Shown one piece after another: positions 15,666 to 23,405 of a stretch of DNA of 46,654 nucleotides. Where the stretch lies: positions 1-46,654 of the forward strand of contig CAKTJX010000018.1 of the NCBI GenBank assembly GCA_934569045.1, in the 5' to 3' direction. Position numbers and translations under genes: made by a program. Within the stretch, counting starts at the first letter, position 1; each line of letters begins with the position of its first letter. The stretch comes from an uncultured Oscillospiraceae bacterium. GTDB taxonomy: Bacteria; Bacillota; Clostridia; Oscillospirales; Oscillospiraceae. The notes beneath the pieces are model-generated. The model saw only the letters and a program-made list of their open reading frames with translations. It had not been told where the DNA came from and did not search any database.

Positions 15666-16995
15666 GACGGATTTTACCCAGGGCAGCATTTTGAAAAAGC
15701 TGTCCCTGTTCATGCTCCCGATCCTGGGGGCGCTGATTTTGCAGGCGGCCTATGGCGCGGTGGACCTGCTGGTGGTGGGCCGGTTCGGGTCCACCTCCGG
15801 CCTGTCGGCGGTTTCCACAGGCAGCCAGGTGTTGAATTTGGTGACCTTTGTGGTGACCCAGCTGGCCATGGGCATTACCGTGCTGATTGCCCGCTATCTG
15901 GGGGAGAAGCGGACCGAACCCATCGGTGCGGTGCTTGGCGGCGGCACGGTGGTGTTCGCCCTGCTCTCCCTGGTGCTCTTCGTGCTGCTGGTGTGCTTTG
16001 CCCGGCCCATTTCCGTGCTGATGCAGGCTCCGCAGGAGGCGGTGGAGAATACGGCCAGCTATGTGCGCATCTGCGGCAGCGGCATTTTCTTCATCGTGGC
16101 CTATAATCTGCTCTCCGCCATCTTCCGGGGGCTGGGGGACAGCAAATCACCGCTGCTGTTTGTGCTGGTAGCCTGTATCGTCAACATTGTGGGGGATCTG
16201 CTTCTGGTGGCGGTGCTTCATATGGATGCCTCCGGTGCGGCGCTGGCTACGGTGCTGGCCCAGGCGGTCAGCGTGGTGTTCGCCTTGGTTATGCTGCGGA
16301 AAAAAGAGCTGCCCTTCCGGGTGACCCAGGCGGACTTCCGCCTGAACCCCCAATGCCGGGTGTTTCTGGGCATCGGCCTGCCGCTGGCATTACAGGAATT
16401 TCTGACCCAGCTCTCCTTTCTGGCCCTCTGCGCCTTTGTGAACCGGCTGGGTCTGGCGGCATCCTCGGGGTATGGCGTGGCAAGCAAGATTGTGAACTTT
16501 GCCATGCTGATCCCCAGCGCCCTGATGCAGTCTATGGCCTCCTTCGTGGCCCAGAACGTGGGCGCGGGCAATCCCAAGCGGGCGAAGCGGTCTATGTTTA
16601 CGGGCATTGCTATCGGCCTGGTCTTTGGCTGTGCGGTGTTCGCTCTGGTGCTTGTGAAAGGCGACGCACTGGCGGGCATCTTCACAACGGATGCGGCTGT
16701 GGTGGAAAAGGGCTTTGAATACCTGAAGGGCTTCGCCCCGGAGACGATCGTCACGGCGGTGCTGTTCAGCATGGTGGGCTACTTTAACGGCAATAACCAG
16801 ACCTTGTGGGTCATGGTGCAGGGCCTGGTGCAGACGCTACTGGTGCGGCTGCCTATGGCCTATATCATGAGCATCCAGCCCAACGCCAGCCTGACCAAAA
16901 TCGGCCTGTCGGCCCCGGTGTCCACCGCCGTGGGCATTGCGCTGAACACGGGCTTCTATCTCTGGCTGAACCGGCGGCAGCGCAGCCGGCAATAA
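15652..16995 (+). CDS. MATE-family multidrug/metabolite efflux transporter
   Basis: 447 residues from TTG 15652, with GAGAGGAGG (15637-15645) about 6 bp upstream and overlapping the marR end by 14 bp. Twelve hydrophobic segments in two six-helix bundles; it begins FTQGSILKKLSLFMLPILG and has QAAYGAVDLLVVGRFG, the standard first-helix pattern, with matching segments in the second half (SMASFVAQNVGAGNPKRA). MATE proteins export drugs or metabolites by sodium or proton antiport. The substrate is unknown; control by the adjacent MarR suggests toxic-compound efflux. Confidence 0.9.
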   Translation: MNSDKTDFTQGSILKKLSLFMLPILGALILQAAYGAVDLLVVGRFGSTSGLSAVSTGSQVLNLVTFVVTQLAMGITVLIARYLGEKRTEPIGAVLGGGTVVFALLSLVLFVLLVCFARPISVLMQAPQEAVENTASYVRICGSGIFFIVAYNLLSAIFRGLGDSKSPLLFVLVACIVNIVGDLLLVAVLHMDASGAALATVLAQAVSVVFALVMLRKKELPFRVTQADFRLNPQCRVFLGIGLPLALQEFLTQLSFLALCAFVNRLGLAASSGYGVASKIVNFAMLIPSALMQSMASFVAQNVGAGNPKRAKRSMFTGIAIGLVFGCAVFALVLVKGDALAGIFTTDAAVVEKGFEYLKGFAPETIVTAVLFSMVGYFNGNNQTLWVMVQGLVQTLLVRLPMAYIMSIQPNASLTKIGLSAPVSTAVGIALNTGFYLWLNRRQRSRQ

Positions 16996-17008
16996 GCAGG
17001 GGAACACC

Positions 17009-17038
17009 TTGACAGACAGCCCCACGCCGTGGTATAAC
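17009..17038 (+). promoter_or_regulatory. csoR promoter
   Basis: TTGACA (17009-17014), 18-bp spacer, TATAAC (17033-17038), 32 bp before csoR. No CsoR-type palindrome is visible here, unlike the ATPase promoter, so csoR itself may not be autoregulated. Confidence 0.65.
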
Positions 17039-17070
17039 ACAGAAAACGAATTCTTTACGGAGGAATTGTC

Positions 17071-17346
17071 ATGAAGCAGTGTATGGATGCGGAAAATCTG
17101 CATCGAAGATTAAAAAAGATCATCGGCCAAGTCCAGGCCATTGACCGGATGGTGGATGAGGATGTGCCCTGTGAGGACGTGCTCTCCCAGATCAACGCCG
17201 CCAAGTCTGCCCTGAACGGCTGCGGCAAGGTGGTCCTGGAGGGCCACATCAAGCACTGCGTCCTGGATGGCCTGGAGCACGGTGATGCGGAAAAAACCAT
17301 CGAAAATTTCACCAAGGCCGTGGAGCGGTTCGCCAATATGCAGTGA
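17071..17346 (+). CDS. csoR: CsoR/RcnR-family metal-sensing repressor
   Basis: 91 residues, all-helical, no HTH. The DUF156 fold senses metals: here Cys34 (VPCEDVL), His59 and Cys63 (EGHIKHC) match the Cu(I) ligand set of CsoR. An additional Cys4 and Cys51 are present. Start ATG 17071 with ACGGAGGA upstream. It has its own promoter and a strong terminator at 17363-17398, after which a CsoR-like operator lies over the ATPase promoter. The C-H-C ligand set favours copper over nickel or formaldehyde sensing, but persulfide sensors (CstR) also share this scaffold. Confidence 0.9.
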   Translation: MKQCMDAENLHRRLKKIIGQVQAIDRMVDEDVPCEDVLSQINAAKSALNGCGKVVLEGHIKHCVLDGLEHGDAEKTIENFTKAVERFANMQ

Positions 17347-17362
17347 TTTTTTGGGAATCTCT

Positions 17363-17398
17363 TGTCGGAGCGTTTTTCGCTCCGACATTTTTTATTTT
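17363..17398 (+). terminator. Intrinsic terminator after csoR
   Basis: Perfect 10-bp stem TGTCGGAGCG (17363-17372) / CGCTCCGACA (17378-17387), loop TTTTT, tail TTTTTTATTTT. Confidence 0.9.
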
Positions 17399-17402
17399 CT
17401 GT

Positions 17403-17454
17403 TTGACAAACATATACCCCTATATGTATAATGCGGTCATACCTATGGGGGTAT
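17403..17454 (+). promoter_or_regulatory. Metal ATPase promoter with two CsoR-like operator sites
   Basis: TTGACA (17403-17408), 18-bp spacer, TATAAT (17427-17432). ATACCTATGGGGGTAT (17439-17454) is the pseudo-palindrome known for CsoR operators. A second related stretch, ATATACCCCTATATGTATA (17412-17430), fills the spacer and -10. Both sites would block RNA polymerase when occupied. Confidence 0.8.
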
Positions 17455-17474
17455 AGAAAGGGGCTTTGCCTGCT

Positions 17475-19334
17475 ATGCGGATCATCGAAAAATTGGAATG
17501 CCTCCTGGAATGGGGCGGAATTCGGAAGGATGTGGTGCTGCTCGTCCTGTCCGGCATCGGGGTGCTGTGCAGTCTTTTGAAGATACAGCCATTTCCCTTT
17601 GACATGGCCTGGGTGGCCATTGTCCTCTGCGGTCTGCCCATCATTCTGGAGGCCGTCATTGGACTTGTAACCGCCTTTGACATCAAGGCGGACGTGCTGG
17701 TCTCTTTGGCGCTGATCGCCTCCATCTGCATTGGAGAGAATTTTGCCGCGGGAGAGGTTGCTTTTATCATGCAGCTTGGAGCGCTGTTGGAGGAGCTGAC
17801 GGTGGCTCGGGCCCGGGCAGGCATCGAAAAGCTGGTGCACCTGACACCCCAGACCGCCCGTGTACTGCGGGGTGGCAGGGAAACGGTGATCCCTGCGGAG
17901 CAGGTCCGCATTGGAGACCAGATTCGGGTCCTGCCAGGGGAGGGCGTTCCGGTAGACGGCGTGATTGTCTCCGGTCAGACCTCCATCAACCAGGCGGTGA
18001 TGACGGGAGAGTCCCTTCCGGTGGATAAAACCGTAGGCGACCCGGTGTCCAGCGGCACGGTGAATCAGTTCGGCGCTTTCCTGATGGAGGCCACGAAGGT
18101 GGGGGAGGACAGCTCCATCCAGCGGATGATCCGCCTGGTGCAGTCCGCCGACGCGGGAAAGGCGAAGATTGTCGGATTGGCGGATCTCTGGGCTACCTGG
18201 ATTGTGGTGATTGCTCTGACGGCCGCGGCGCTCACCTGGCTGATCACCGGCCAGATCATCCGTGCGGTGACCATTCTGGTTGTGTTCTGCCCCTGCGCCC
18301 TGGTGCTGGCAACCCCTACCGCCATCATGGCGGCGATTGGAAATGCTACCAAGCACGGCTTTCTGGTTCGGGAAGGGGATGCGCTGGAGCGCCTGGCAAA
18401 TGTGAAGTGCATTGCCTTTGACAAAACCGGCACCTTGACCTACGGAACCCCGGAGGTGACGGCGGTGGAGAGTGCGGATATCCCACAAGAGACGCTGTTT
18501 CGCCTGGTGGCCTCAGCAGAGCTTCTCTCCGAGCATCCCCTGGGCAAGGCCGTGGTTCGCTGCTGCAAGAAAAACGGCGCTGCTCTGGCAGAGCCGGAGC
18601 AATTCCGGATGGTTCCCGGACGGGGCGTGGAGGCGCGGGTAGAGGGGAAGACCATCCTTGCGGGCAATGAAAAGCTCCTTTTGGAGCATGGCATTCAGCC
18701 GCAGGCGGGCGGACAGACCTACCGGGACCAGGGCTGCACCCTGATTTACGCGGCCATCGATGGGCGCTACGCGGGCTTCCTGGCCCTGTCCGATACCCTC
18801 CGGGCTGAGAGCGCCGCCACCATTCAGGCCCTTTCGGACCTGGGCGTTCAGCCCGTGCTGCTGACGGGGGACCACGCCAACGCGGCCAGGAACATTGCGG
18901 CAAAGCTGTCCATTTCTGAGGTCCGGGCAGAGTGCCTGCCGGAGGACAAGCTGACGGCTATCGGGCAGTACCAGCAGAAGGGAATGGGCGTGTGCATGAT
19001 CGGTGACGGCATCAATGATGCCCCCGCGCTGAAAAAGGCAGACGTGGGCATCGCCATGGGCGGCGTGGGCAGTGATATTGCCGTAGACGCGGCGGACATT
19101 GCCCTGGTAGACGATGAGGTGAAGGAGCTGCCCCACCTTCTGGCCCTGTCCAAGCGCATGATGACCACCATCAAGCTGAACATGACCTTCTCCATGACAC
19201 TGAACTTTATCGCCATTGTGCTGGCCATTGTGGGGACGCTGAATCCGGTGGGAGGGGCTCTGGTGCACAATGCCGGATCGGTGTTGGTTATTACAAATTC
19301 CGCATTTTTATTGAATTGGAGGAAACAAAAATGA
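17475..19334 (+). CDS. P1B-type heavy-metal-exporting ATPase (probably Cu+)
   Basis: 619 residues from ATG 17475 (GAAAGGGG at 17457-17464); a TTG at 17466 is an alternative. Transport motif FCPCALVLATPTA with C272-P-C274, phosphorylation loop DKTGT at D316, SEHPLGK in the nucleotide domain and GDGINDAPAL in the hinge. There is no N-terminal HMA metal-binding domain, so the protein is shorter than CopA types. The final helices, with ALVHNAGSVLVITNSAFLL, have Asn where zinc/cadmium pumps usually carry Asp, and do not match the classical Cu(I) signature either. Copper is inferred from the CsoR operators, not from the pump. Overlaps the next gene by ATGA. Confidence 0.9.
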   Translation: MRIIEKLECLLEWGGIRKDVVLLVLSGIGVLCSLLKIQPFPFDMAWVAIVLCGLPIILEAVIGLVTAFDIKADVLVSLALIASICIGENFAAGEVAFIMQLGALLEELTVARARAGIEKLVHLTPQTARVLRGGRETVIPAEQVRIGDQIRVLPGEGVPVDGVIVSGQTSINQAVMTGESLPVDKTVGDPVSSGTVNQFGAFLMEATKVGEDSSIQRMIRLVQSADAGKAKIVGLADLWATWIVVIALTAAALTWLITGQIIRAVTILVVFCPCALVLATPTAIMAAIGNATKHGFLVREGDALERLANVKCIAFDKTGTLTYGTPEVTAVESADIPQETLFRLVASAELLSEHPLGKAVVRCCKKNGAALAEPEQFRMVPGRGVEARVEGKTILAGNEKLLLEHGIQPQAGGQTYRDQGCTLIYAAIDGRYAGFLALSDTLRAESAATIQALSDLGVQPVLLTGDHANAARNIAAKLSISEVRAECLPEDKLTAIGQYQQKGMGVCMIGDGINDAPALKKADVGIAMGGVGSDIAVDAADIALVDDEVKELPHLLALSKRMMTTIKLNMTFSMTLNFIAIVLAIVGTLNPVGGALVHNAGSVLVITNSAFLLNWRKQK

Positions 19335-19498
19335 TAACAAAGGTGATTGGTCTGCTGATCGGCGTCCTGGTGGCAGGAGCCGGTATCTACTACCGGGTCA
19401 AGGAAAAGGACGACCAGGAGTCCCGAAAGATTTACACGGTTGCTGTAGCTATCGGCGGAGTTATCGCGATTGTCTGCCTGCTTCTGCTGATTCTGTGA
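19331..19498 (+). CDS. 55-aa membrane protein coupled to the metal ATPase
   Basis: ATG 19331 overlaps the ATPase TGA (ATGA) and has TTGGAGGAAAC just upstream, so the two are translationally coupled. Two hydrophobic helices at about 3-20 and 34-55 flank a charged loop RVKEKDDQESRKIYT, which predicts a hairpin in the membrane. There are no Cys or His, so it does not look like a metal carrier. It ends just before a strong terminator. I do not recognise a family. Small subunits that tune P-type ATPases exist (KdpF, sarcolipin-like), and the coupling suggests a similar role; this is inference. Confidence 0.75.
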   Translation: MITKVIGLLIGVLVAGAGIYYRVKEKDDQESRKIYTVAVAIGGVIAIVCLLLLIL

Positions 19499-19500
19499 AC

Positions 19501-19537
19501 AAAGGGCACGTTGCAAAATGCGCAACGTGCCCTTTTA
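19501..19537 (+). terminator. Intrinsic terminator of the metal ATPase operon
   Basis: AAAGGGCACGTTGC (19501-19514) pairs with GCAACGTGCCCTTTT (from 19522), a long stem with a short A-rich loop and T-run, immediately after the small-protein stop. Confidence 0.85.
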
Positions 19538-19650
19538 AAATCGTCCCGAAGGGACACCATAACCGCCCGGAACGGGCGATTTCATCCGCTCAAAACCCGG
19601 ATTTCACCTGTCGTACAACAGATTTCACCCAGCCGCAGGCTGGATTTCAT
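19538..19650 (+). repeat. Mini-hairpin/GATTTCA array, copy B (full)
   Basis: Five units in order. The lead unit is CGTCCCGAAGGGACACCATAAC. Four short palindromes follow, each with GATTTCA after it: GCCCGGAACGGGC, CCGCTCAAAACCCGG, CTGTCGTACAACAG and CCAGCCGCAGGCTGG. GATTTCA starts at 19578, 19600, 19621 and 19643, spacing 22/21/22 bp. Located between the convergent ATPase operon and MATE gene, right after the operon terminator. Confidence 0.85.
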
Positions 19651-19676
19651 TGGACATTTTCCCCGTGGCCCGGCGC

Positions 19677-21035
19677 TTATAGCTTCTGTGCCGCCTTATT
19701 CCAATCCAGGCGGGCTAAGTAGAACACAAAGAGAATGCAGGAGACCGTCCAGGTCAGGGGATAGGCCCAGGAGATCATGCGGAACTCATGGATGAATTTC
19801 AGAATGATCGTTACATAGACGCACCGCAGTACACACCAGCAGCCAAGCATAATCACCATGGGCACCGTGGATTTGCCGCAGCCCCGGAGAATGCCCGCCG
19901 AGCAGTGGGCCAGGGCCAGCATGCAGAAGAACAGGGAGACGACCCTGGCATGGACGATTCCGTAGGCGATGGCCTCCGGCGTGCTGATAAAGAGCAGCAG
20001 CAGCTGGGGGATAAACAGGTACAAAAGAAGACCCGTGATCTCCGCCACCACCATGGCGGTGATTGCGCCGAACACCGCGCCTTTCTTAGCCCTGGAAACA
20101 TCCCCAGCCCCCAGATTTTGGCTGACGAAGGTGGGCAGAGTCATACTCATGGCAGTCACGGACAGGAAAGCGAAGCCCTCAATCTTTGCGTAGGCCCCCT
20201 GGCCGCTCATGGCATAGGCGCCGAAGGAATTGATGTTGGACTGAATCACCACATTGCCCAGACTGATCACGGCATTCTGAATACCGGTGGGCAGACCCTG
20301 ACGGATGATACGGGCCATCATCTCCTTATCCCACCGCAGCAGCCGGAAGTTCAGCCGCAGGTGCTCCTCCGGCTCCCGGCACATCCGGCGCAGACACAGG
20401 GCGACACTCACCCCCTGGGCAATGACGGTGGCCACGGCGGCACCGGTCACATCCCAGCGGAACACCGCCACGAACACCAGATCCAGCACCACATTGGTAA
20501 TGGAGGAGACAAACAGGTAGTACAGGGGCCGCAGGCTGTCACCCTGGGCCTGCATAATGGCCATGCACATATTGTATAGAACAATGGTGGTGACGCCGCC
20601 AAAATAGACCCGGAAATATTGCAGGGAATAGGGCAGCACCTCCGCGGGGGTGCCCATGAGCACCAGCAGCTTCGGGACAACCAGAAGCCCCGCCGCGGTG
20701 GCGATGGCGGAGGCCAGCAGACCGAAGGTGAAGGCGGCATGGATGGCCTTCTGTGTATTGGCCCGATCCTGGGCACCGAAATACCGGGCGATGACTACGC
20801 CACCGCCGATGCCGATGCCGTTGAAGAAGCCGACAATCAGAAAGGTTAGGCTGCCGCCGCTGCTGACGGCGGCAAAGGCGTTGTTATTGGCAAAGTTGCC
20901 GACAACCCAGGCATCGGCCATGTTGTAGCATTGCTGCAGCAGCTGCCCCAGAAACAGGGGCAGGGCAAAGCGCAGAATGGCCCCGGAAATGGAGCCGGAG
21001 GTTAGGGATTGGGTGCGTTTCATGGGGGATCTCAT
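19677..21035 (-). CDS. MATE-family efflux transporter (second)
   Basis: 452 residues, twelve predicted helices. N-terminus LTSGSISGAILRFALPLFLG and QQCYNMADAWVVGNF follow the DinF/NorM-like pattern; the second bundle repeats it with PTFVSQNLGAGDVSRAKKG. Start ATG 21035 with GAGAGGAAGC upstream. It is only distantly related to the MATE protein at 15652-16995. It lies 55 bp downstream of coaBC on the same strand with a hairpin between, and has no clear promoter of its own, so it may depend partly on readthrough. Substrate unknown. Confidence 0.9.
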   Translation of the reverse strand: MRSPMKRTQSLTSGSISGAILRFALPLFLGQLLQQCYNMADAWVVGNFANNNAFAAVSSGGSLTFLIVGFFNGIGIGGGVVIARYFGAQDRANTQKAIHAAFTFGLLASAIATAAGLLVVPKLLVLMGTPAEVLPYSLQYFRVYFGGVTTIVLYNMCMAIMQAQGDSLRPLYYLFVSSITNVVLDLVFVAVFRWDVTGAAVATVIAQGVSVALCLRRMCREPEEHLRLNFRLLRWDKEMMARIIRQGLPTGIQNAVISLGNVVIQSNINSFGAYAMSGQGAYAKIEGFAFLSVTAMSMTLPTFVSQNLGAGDVSRAKKGAVFGAITAMVVAEITGLLLYLFIPQLLLLFISTPEAIAYGIVHARVVSLFFCMLALAHCSAGILRGCGKSTVPMVIMLGCWCVLRCVYVTIILKFIHEFRMISWAYPLTWTVSCILFVFYLARLDWNKAAQKL

Positions 21036-21056
21036 TGCTTCCTCTCTTTTCTCGTG

Positions 21057-21089
21057 GGAAATGCCCCTGCGATTTACAGGGGCATTTCC
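21057..21089 (-). terminator. Hairpin after coaBC, weak terminator or processing site
   Basis: Perfect 13-bp stem GGAAATGCCCCTG (21057-21069) / CAGGGGCATTTCC (21077-21089). Downstream on the minus strand it lacks a T-run, so partial readthrough into the MATE gene is plausible. Confidence 0.45.
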
Positions 21090-21090
21090 G

Positions 21091-22290
21091 TTACTTTCTG
21101 CTTCTCAAAATTTCATCCAGCAGCCACCCGGCCACCTGGTCCTTGCCCATCAGGGGCAGCTCCTTTGTTTCATCCTTTGTTAGAATGGTGACCACGTTGG
21201 TATCCACCCCGAACCCGGCACCGGCAACCTTCAGATTGTTGGCGGCGATCATATCCAGGTGCTTTTTCTCAAGCTTCTTTCGGGAGCTTTCCACCATGTC
21301 CCGGGTCTCCATGGAGAAGCCGCAGACGAACAGGCCCGGGTGCCGGTGCTCCGCCACCCAGCCTAAGATATCATCGGTGCGCTCCAGGGGAATCGCCAGC
21401 TCGCCGTCCTTTTTCTTGATTTTGTCCTGGGCCACCTGGGCAGGGCGGTAATCCGCCACGGCGGCGGCCTTGATCAGAATATCCGTTTCCGGAAGACTGC
21501 TCTTTACCGCCTCGAACATCTCCCTGGCGGTTACCACGTCCACGGTTTTGACACCGGGCACCGGCTTCAGGGCGGTGGGGCCGGAGATCAGGGTCACCTG
21601 GGCACCCCGCAGCATGGCCTCTCTGGCAATTGCGTAGCCCATGCGCCCGGTGGAGTGGTTGGTCAGATACCGCACGGGGTCCAGGGCCTCCTGGGTGGGC
21701 CCGGCGGTGACCGTCACATGGAGGCCGGCCATGTCCTTCTCCCGGGCCAGCTCCATGGCGATGCAGTCCAGCAGCGTCTCCGGCTCCGGCAGCTTGCCGC
21801 TGCCCACATCCTTGCAGGCCAGCAGCCCCACTGCGGGCTCGATGATGCCGAAGCCGTATTTTTTGAGCTTCGCCAGATTGTCCTGGGTGATGGGATTTTC
21901 CAGCATGGCCGTGTTCATGGCCGGGGCCACCAGCTTTTTGCAGCGAGCGGCCAGGACGGTGGTGGTCAGCATGTCGTCCGCAATGCCGTTTGCCAGCTTG
22001 GCAATGACGTTGGCGGTGGCGGGGGCAATGAGAATCAGATCCGCCGCCTTTGCCAGGGAGATGTGCTTTACATCGTATTGAAAGTCCCGGGCGAAGGTAT
22101 CCACGATGCAGCGGTTGTTGGTCAAGGTCTCAAAGGTCAGCGGTGTGATAAACTGTGTGGCATTCTGCGTCATGATTACATGCACCGTTGCTCCGGCTTT
22201 GCGGAGGCCGGAGGCAACGGAGGCCATCTTGTAGGCAGCGATTCCCCCGGTAACACCCAGGAGAACGCACTTGCCCTGCAAATTTTCCAT
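21091..22290 (-). CDS. coaBC: Bifunctional phosphopantothenoylcysteine decarboxylase / phosphopantothenate-cysteine ligase
   Basis: 399 residues. Start ATG 22290 with AAGGGA upstream; the frame is open further but crosses the promoter region. CoaC half (about 1-185): flavoprotein loop GVTGGIAAYK, MTQNATQFI, and APAMNTAMLENP with the PXMNXXMW-type substrate motif. CoaB half: TAGPTQEALDPVRYLTNHSTGRMG, then IKKKDGELAIPLERTDDIL and a final FGVDTN segment. It makes 4'-phosphopantetheine in two steps from phosphopantothenate and Cys. Divergent from coaX, which makes the phosphopantothenate. Confidence 0.95.
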   Translation of the reverse strand: MENLQGKCVLLGVTGGIAAYKMASVASGLRKAGATVHVIMTQNATQFITPLTFETLTNNRCIVDTFARDFQYDVKHISLAKAADLILIAPATANVIAKLANGIADDMLTTTVLAARCKKLVAPAMNTAMLENPITQDNLAKLKKYGFGIIEPAVGLLACKDVGSGKLPEPETLLDCIAMELAREKDMAGLHVTVTAGPTQEALDPVRYLTNHSTGRMGYAIAREAMLRGAQVTLISGPTALKPVPGVKTVDVVTAREMFEAVKSSLPETDILIKAAAVADYRPAQVAQDKIKKKDGELAIPLERTDDILGWVAEHRHPGLFVCGFSMETRDMVESSRKKLEKKHLDMIAANNLKVAGAGFGVDTNVVTILTKDETKELPLMGKDQVAGWLLDEILRSRK

Positions 22291-22320
22291 AAAATCCCTT
22301 CCCATCAGCTGTTTGTATAA

Positions 22321-22349
22321 AGTATACCAAATCATTCGGGAATTTGCAA
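22321..22349 (-). promoter_or_regulatory. coaBC promoter
   Basis: Minus strand TTGCAA (22344-22349), 17-bp spacer, TATACT (22321-22326), 31 bp from the start codon. Confidence 0.6.
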
Positions 22350-22356
22350 CTGGGTA

Positions 22357-22385
22357 TTGCCAACAGGCGGAATCCCGGCTATAAT
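22357..22385 (+). promoter_or_regulatory. coaX promoter, back to back with the coaBC promoter
   Basis: TTGCCA (22357-22362), 17-bp spacer, TATAAT (22380-22385). Its -35 lies 7 bp from the coaBC -35 on the other strand, so the two polymerases would compete for the same DNA. Confidence 0.7.
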
Positions 22386-22439
22386 AACCCCAGCCATCCA
22401 CGCTTTGCCGGGGTGAGCCTTCCATACAGGGGAATTATT

Positions 22440-23231
22440 ATGATACTGGTCGTTGACATTGGCAATACCACGGTATCCTTTGGCGGCATTGAAATCAGTG
22501 ACCGCGACGGCTACCGTGTGGCGTTTACCACCAAGCTCGATACCAATTGCACCTGGGATACGGCGGACTATACCGTCCGCTTTTTAAAAAAGCTGCGTCT
22601 TCTGGGAAGGGAGACGGAGCAGTTTTCCGGCATCGTCATTTCCAGCGTGGTGCCCCGGGTGCTGGATGTGATCCGGGAGGCCATGGTTTCTATTTTCGGC
22701 CTGGGGCCGCTGGTGGTGACCTGCGAAAGTGAGCTGGGGATCACCTTGGACGTGCCGGAGCCCCAGAAGCTGGGGCGGGACCGCCTGGCGGATGCCGCTT
22801 GGGCGGCGGCCCACTACCCGCTGCCCCTGGTCACAGCAGATCTGGGCACGGCAACCACCTTTAATGTGGTGAAACGGGGCGGCGTCTTTTGCGGCGGTGT
22901 CATCGCCGCGGGCATGGAGACCGGGCTGAAGGCCCTGGGAACCCATACCGCCCAGCTGCCCAAGCTGGAGCTGGAAACACCCCGGCAGGTCATCGGAAAA
23001 AACACCCAGGAGTGTATGCGCTCCGGGGCGGTTTACGGTACGGCGGCTCTGCTGGACGGGGTAGTCCTGGCCATTGAGCAGGAGCTGGGGGAAGAGGTGC
23101 ACCTGGTCATCACCGGCGGCGGCGCGGCCTATGTGGACACCCTGGTGCGCCATCCCCACAGCTATGACCCGGATATGATTTTAAAGGGACTGGCCTATCT
23201 GTACCAGCTGAACCGGGGAACGGAAAAATAA
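22440..23231 (+). CDS. coaX: Type III pantothenate kinase
   Basis: 263 residues from ATG 22440. Phosphorylates pantothenate, the first step to CoA; type III enzymes need a monovalent cation and are not inhibited by CoA. Motifs of the ASKHA fold: VVDIGNTTV at 4-12, SSVVP, the pantothenate and ribose loop LGRDRLADAAWAA, DLGTATTFN, and ITGGGAAYVD near the end. The RBS is a modest AGGGGAA. Located head to head with coaBC, and followed by a probable pantothenate uptake component, giving a local CoA set. Confidence 0.94.
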   Translation: MILVVDIGNTTVSFGGIEISDRDGYRVAFTTKLDTNCTWDTADYTVRFLKKLRLLGRETEQFSGIVISSVVPRVLDVIREAMVSIFGLGPLVVTCESELGITLDVPEPQKLGRDRLADAAWAAAHYPLPLVTADLGTATTFNVVKRGGVFCGGVIAAGMETGLKALGTHTAQLPKLELETPRQVIGKNTQECMRSGAVYGTAALLDGVVLAIEQELGEEVHLVITGGGAAYVDTLVRHPHSYDPDMILKGLAYLYQLNRGTEK

Positions 23232-23234
23232 AGA

Positions 23235-23262
23235 TTGCTTTTTTGAAAAGCACTGTTATAAT
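23235..23262 (+). promoter_or_regulatory. Promoter of the PanT-like gene
   Basis: TTGCTT (23235-23240), 16-bp spacer, TATAAT (23257-23262). Predicts a leader of about 135 nt before the start codon, unusually long for this window. Confidence 0.6.
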
Positions 23263-23268
23263 AGGCAC

Positions 23269-23405
23269 TGTTTGCGGTCAAGCTCTGGAAAACCACGCAC
23301 TGTATCCCCATGGGAACGGCAGCGGTAAGGATACCGGGCAGCCCGCAGATGAGAATAATGCGTTGTATCCGGCAGAGGACGGAACGACAGCAGGAGGAAT
23401 TGAAT
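23269..23405 (+). promoter_or_regulatory. Candidate structured leader (possible attenuator or riboswitch), unclassified
   Basis: The untranslated leader has GTATCC at 23302-23307, GGATAC at 23329-23334 and GTATCC at 23365-23370. The middle block can pair with either flank but not both, which is the layout of a two-state switch. The downstream pairing encloses a small hairpin, CGGG-CAG-CCCG (23335-23345). The two GTATCC blocks sit in longer similar segments (GC-nn-TGTATCC and a later ACGG), about 63 bp apart. It does not match the TPP, THF, cobalamin, SAM, ZTP, purine or fluoride consensus as I know them. No T-run follows, so control would be at translation: GCAGGAGG at 23389-23396 is the ribosome site. 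Confidence 0.4.

Noticed and set aside
23269..23405. Cobalamin riboswitch before the PanT-like gene
   Set aside because: GCACTGT and AGGATACCGG resemble parts of a B12 element, but the core AAAGGGAA and the CCCGCAACTGT context are missing and the leader is too short.
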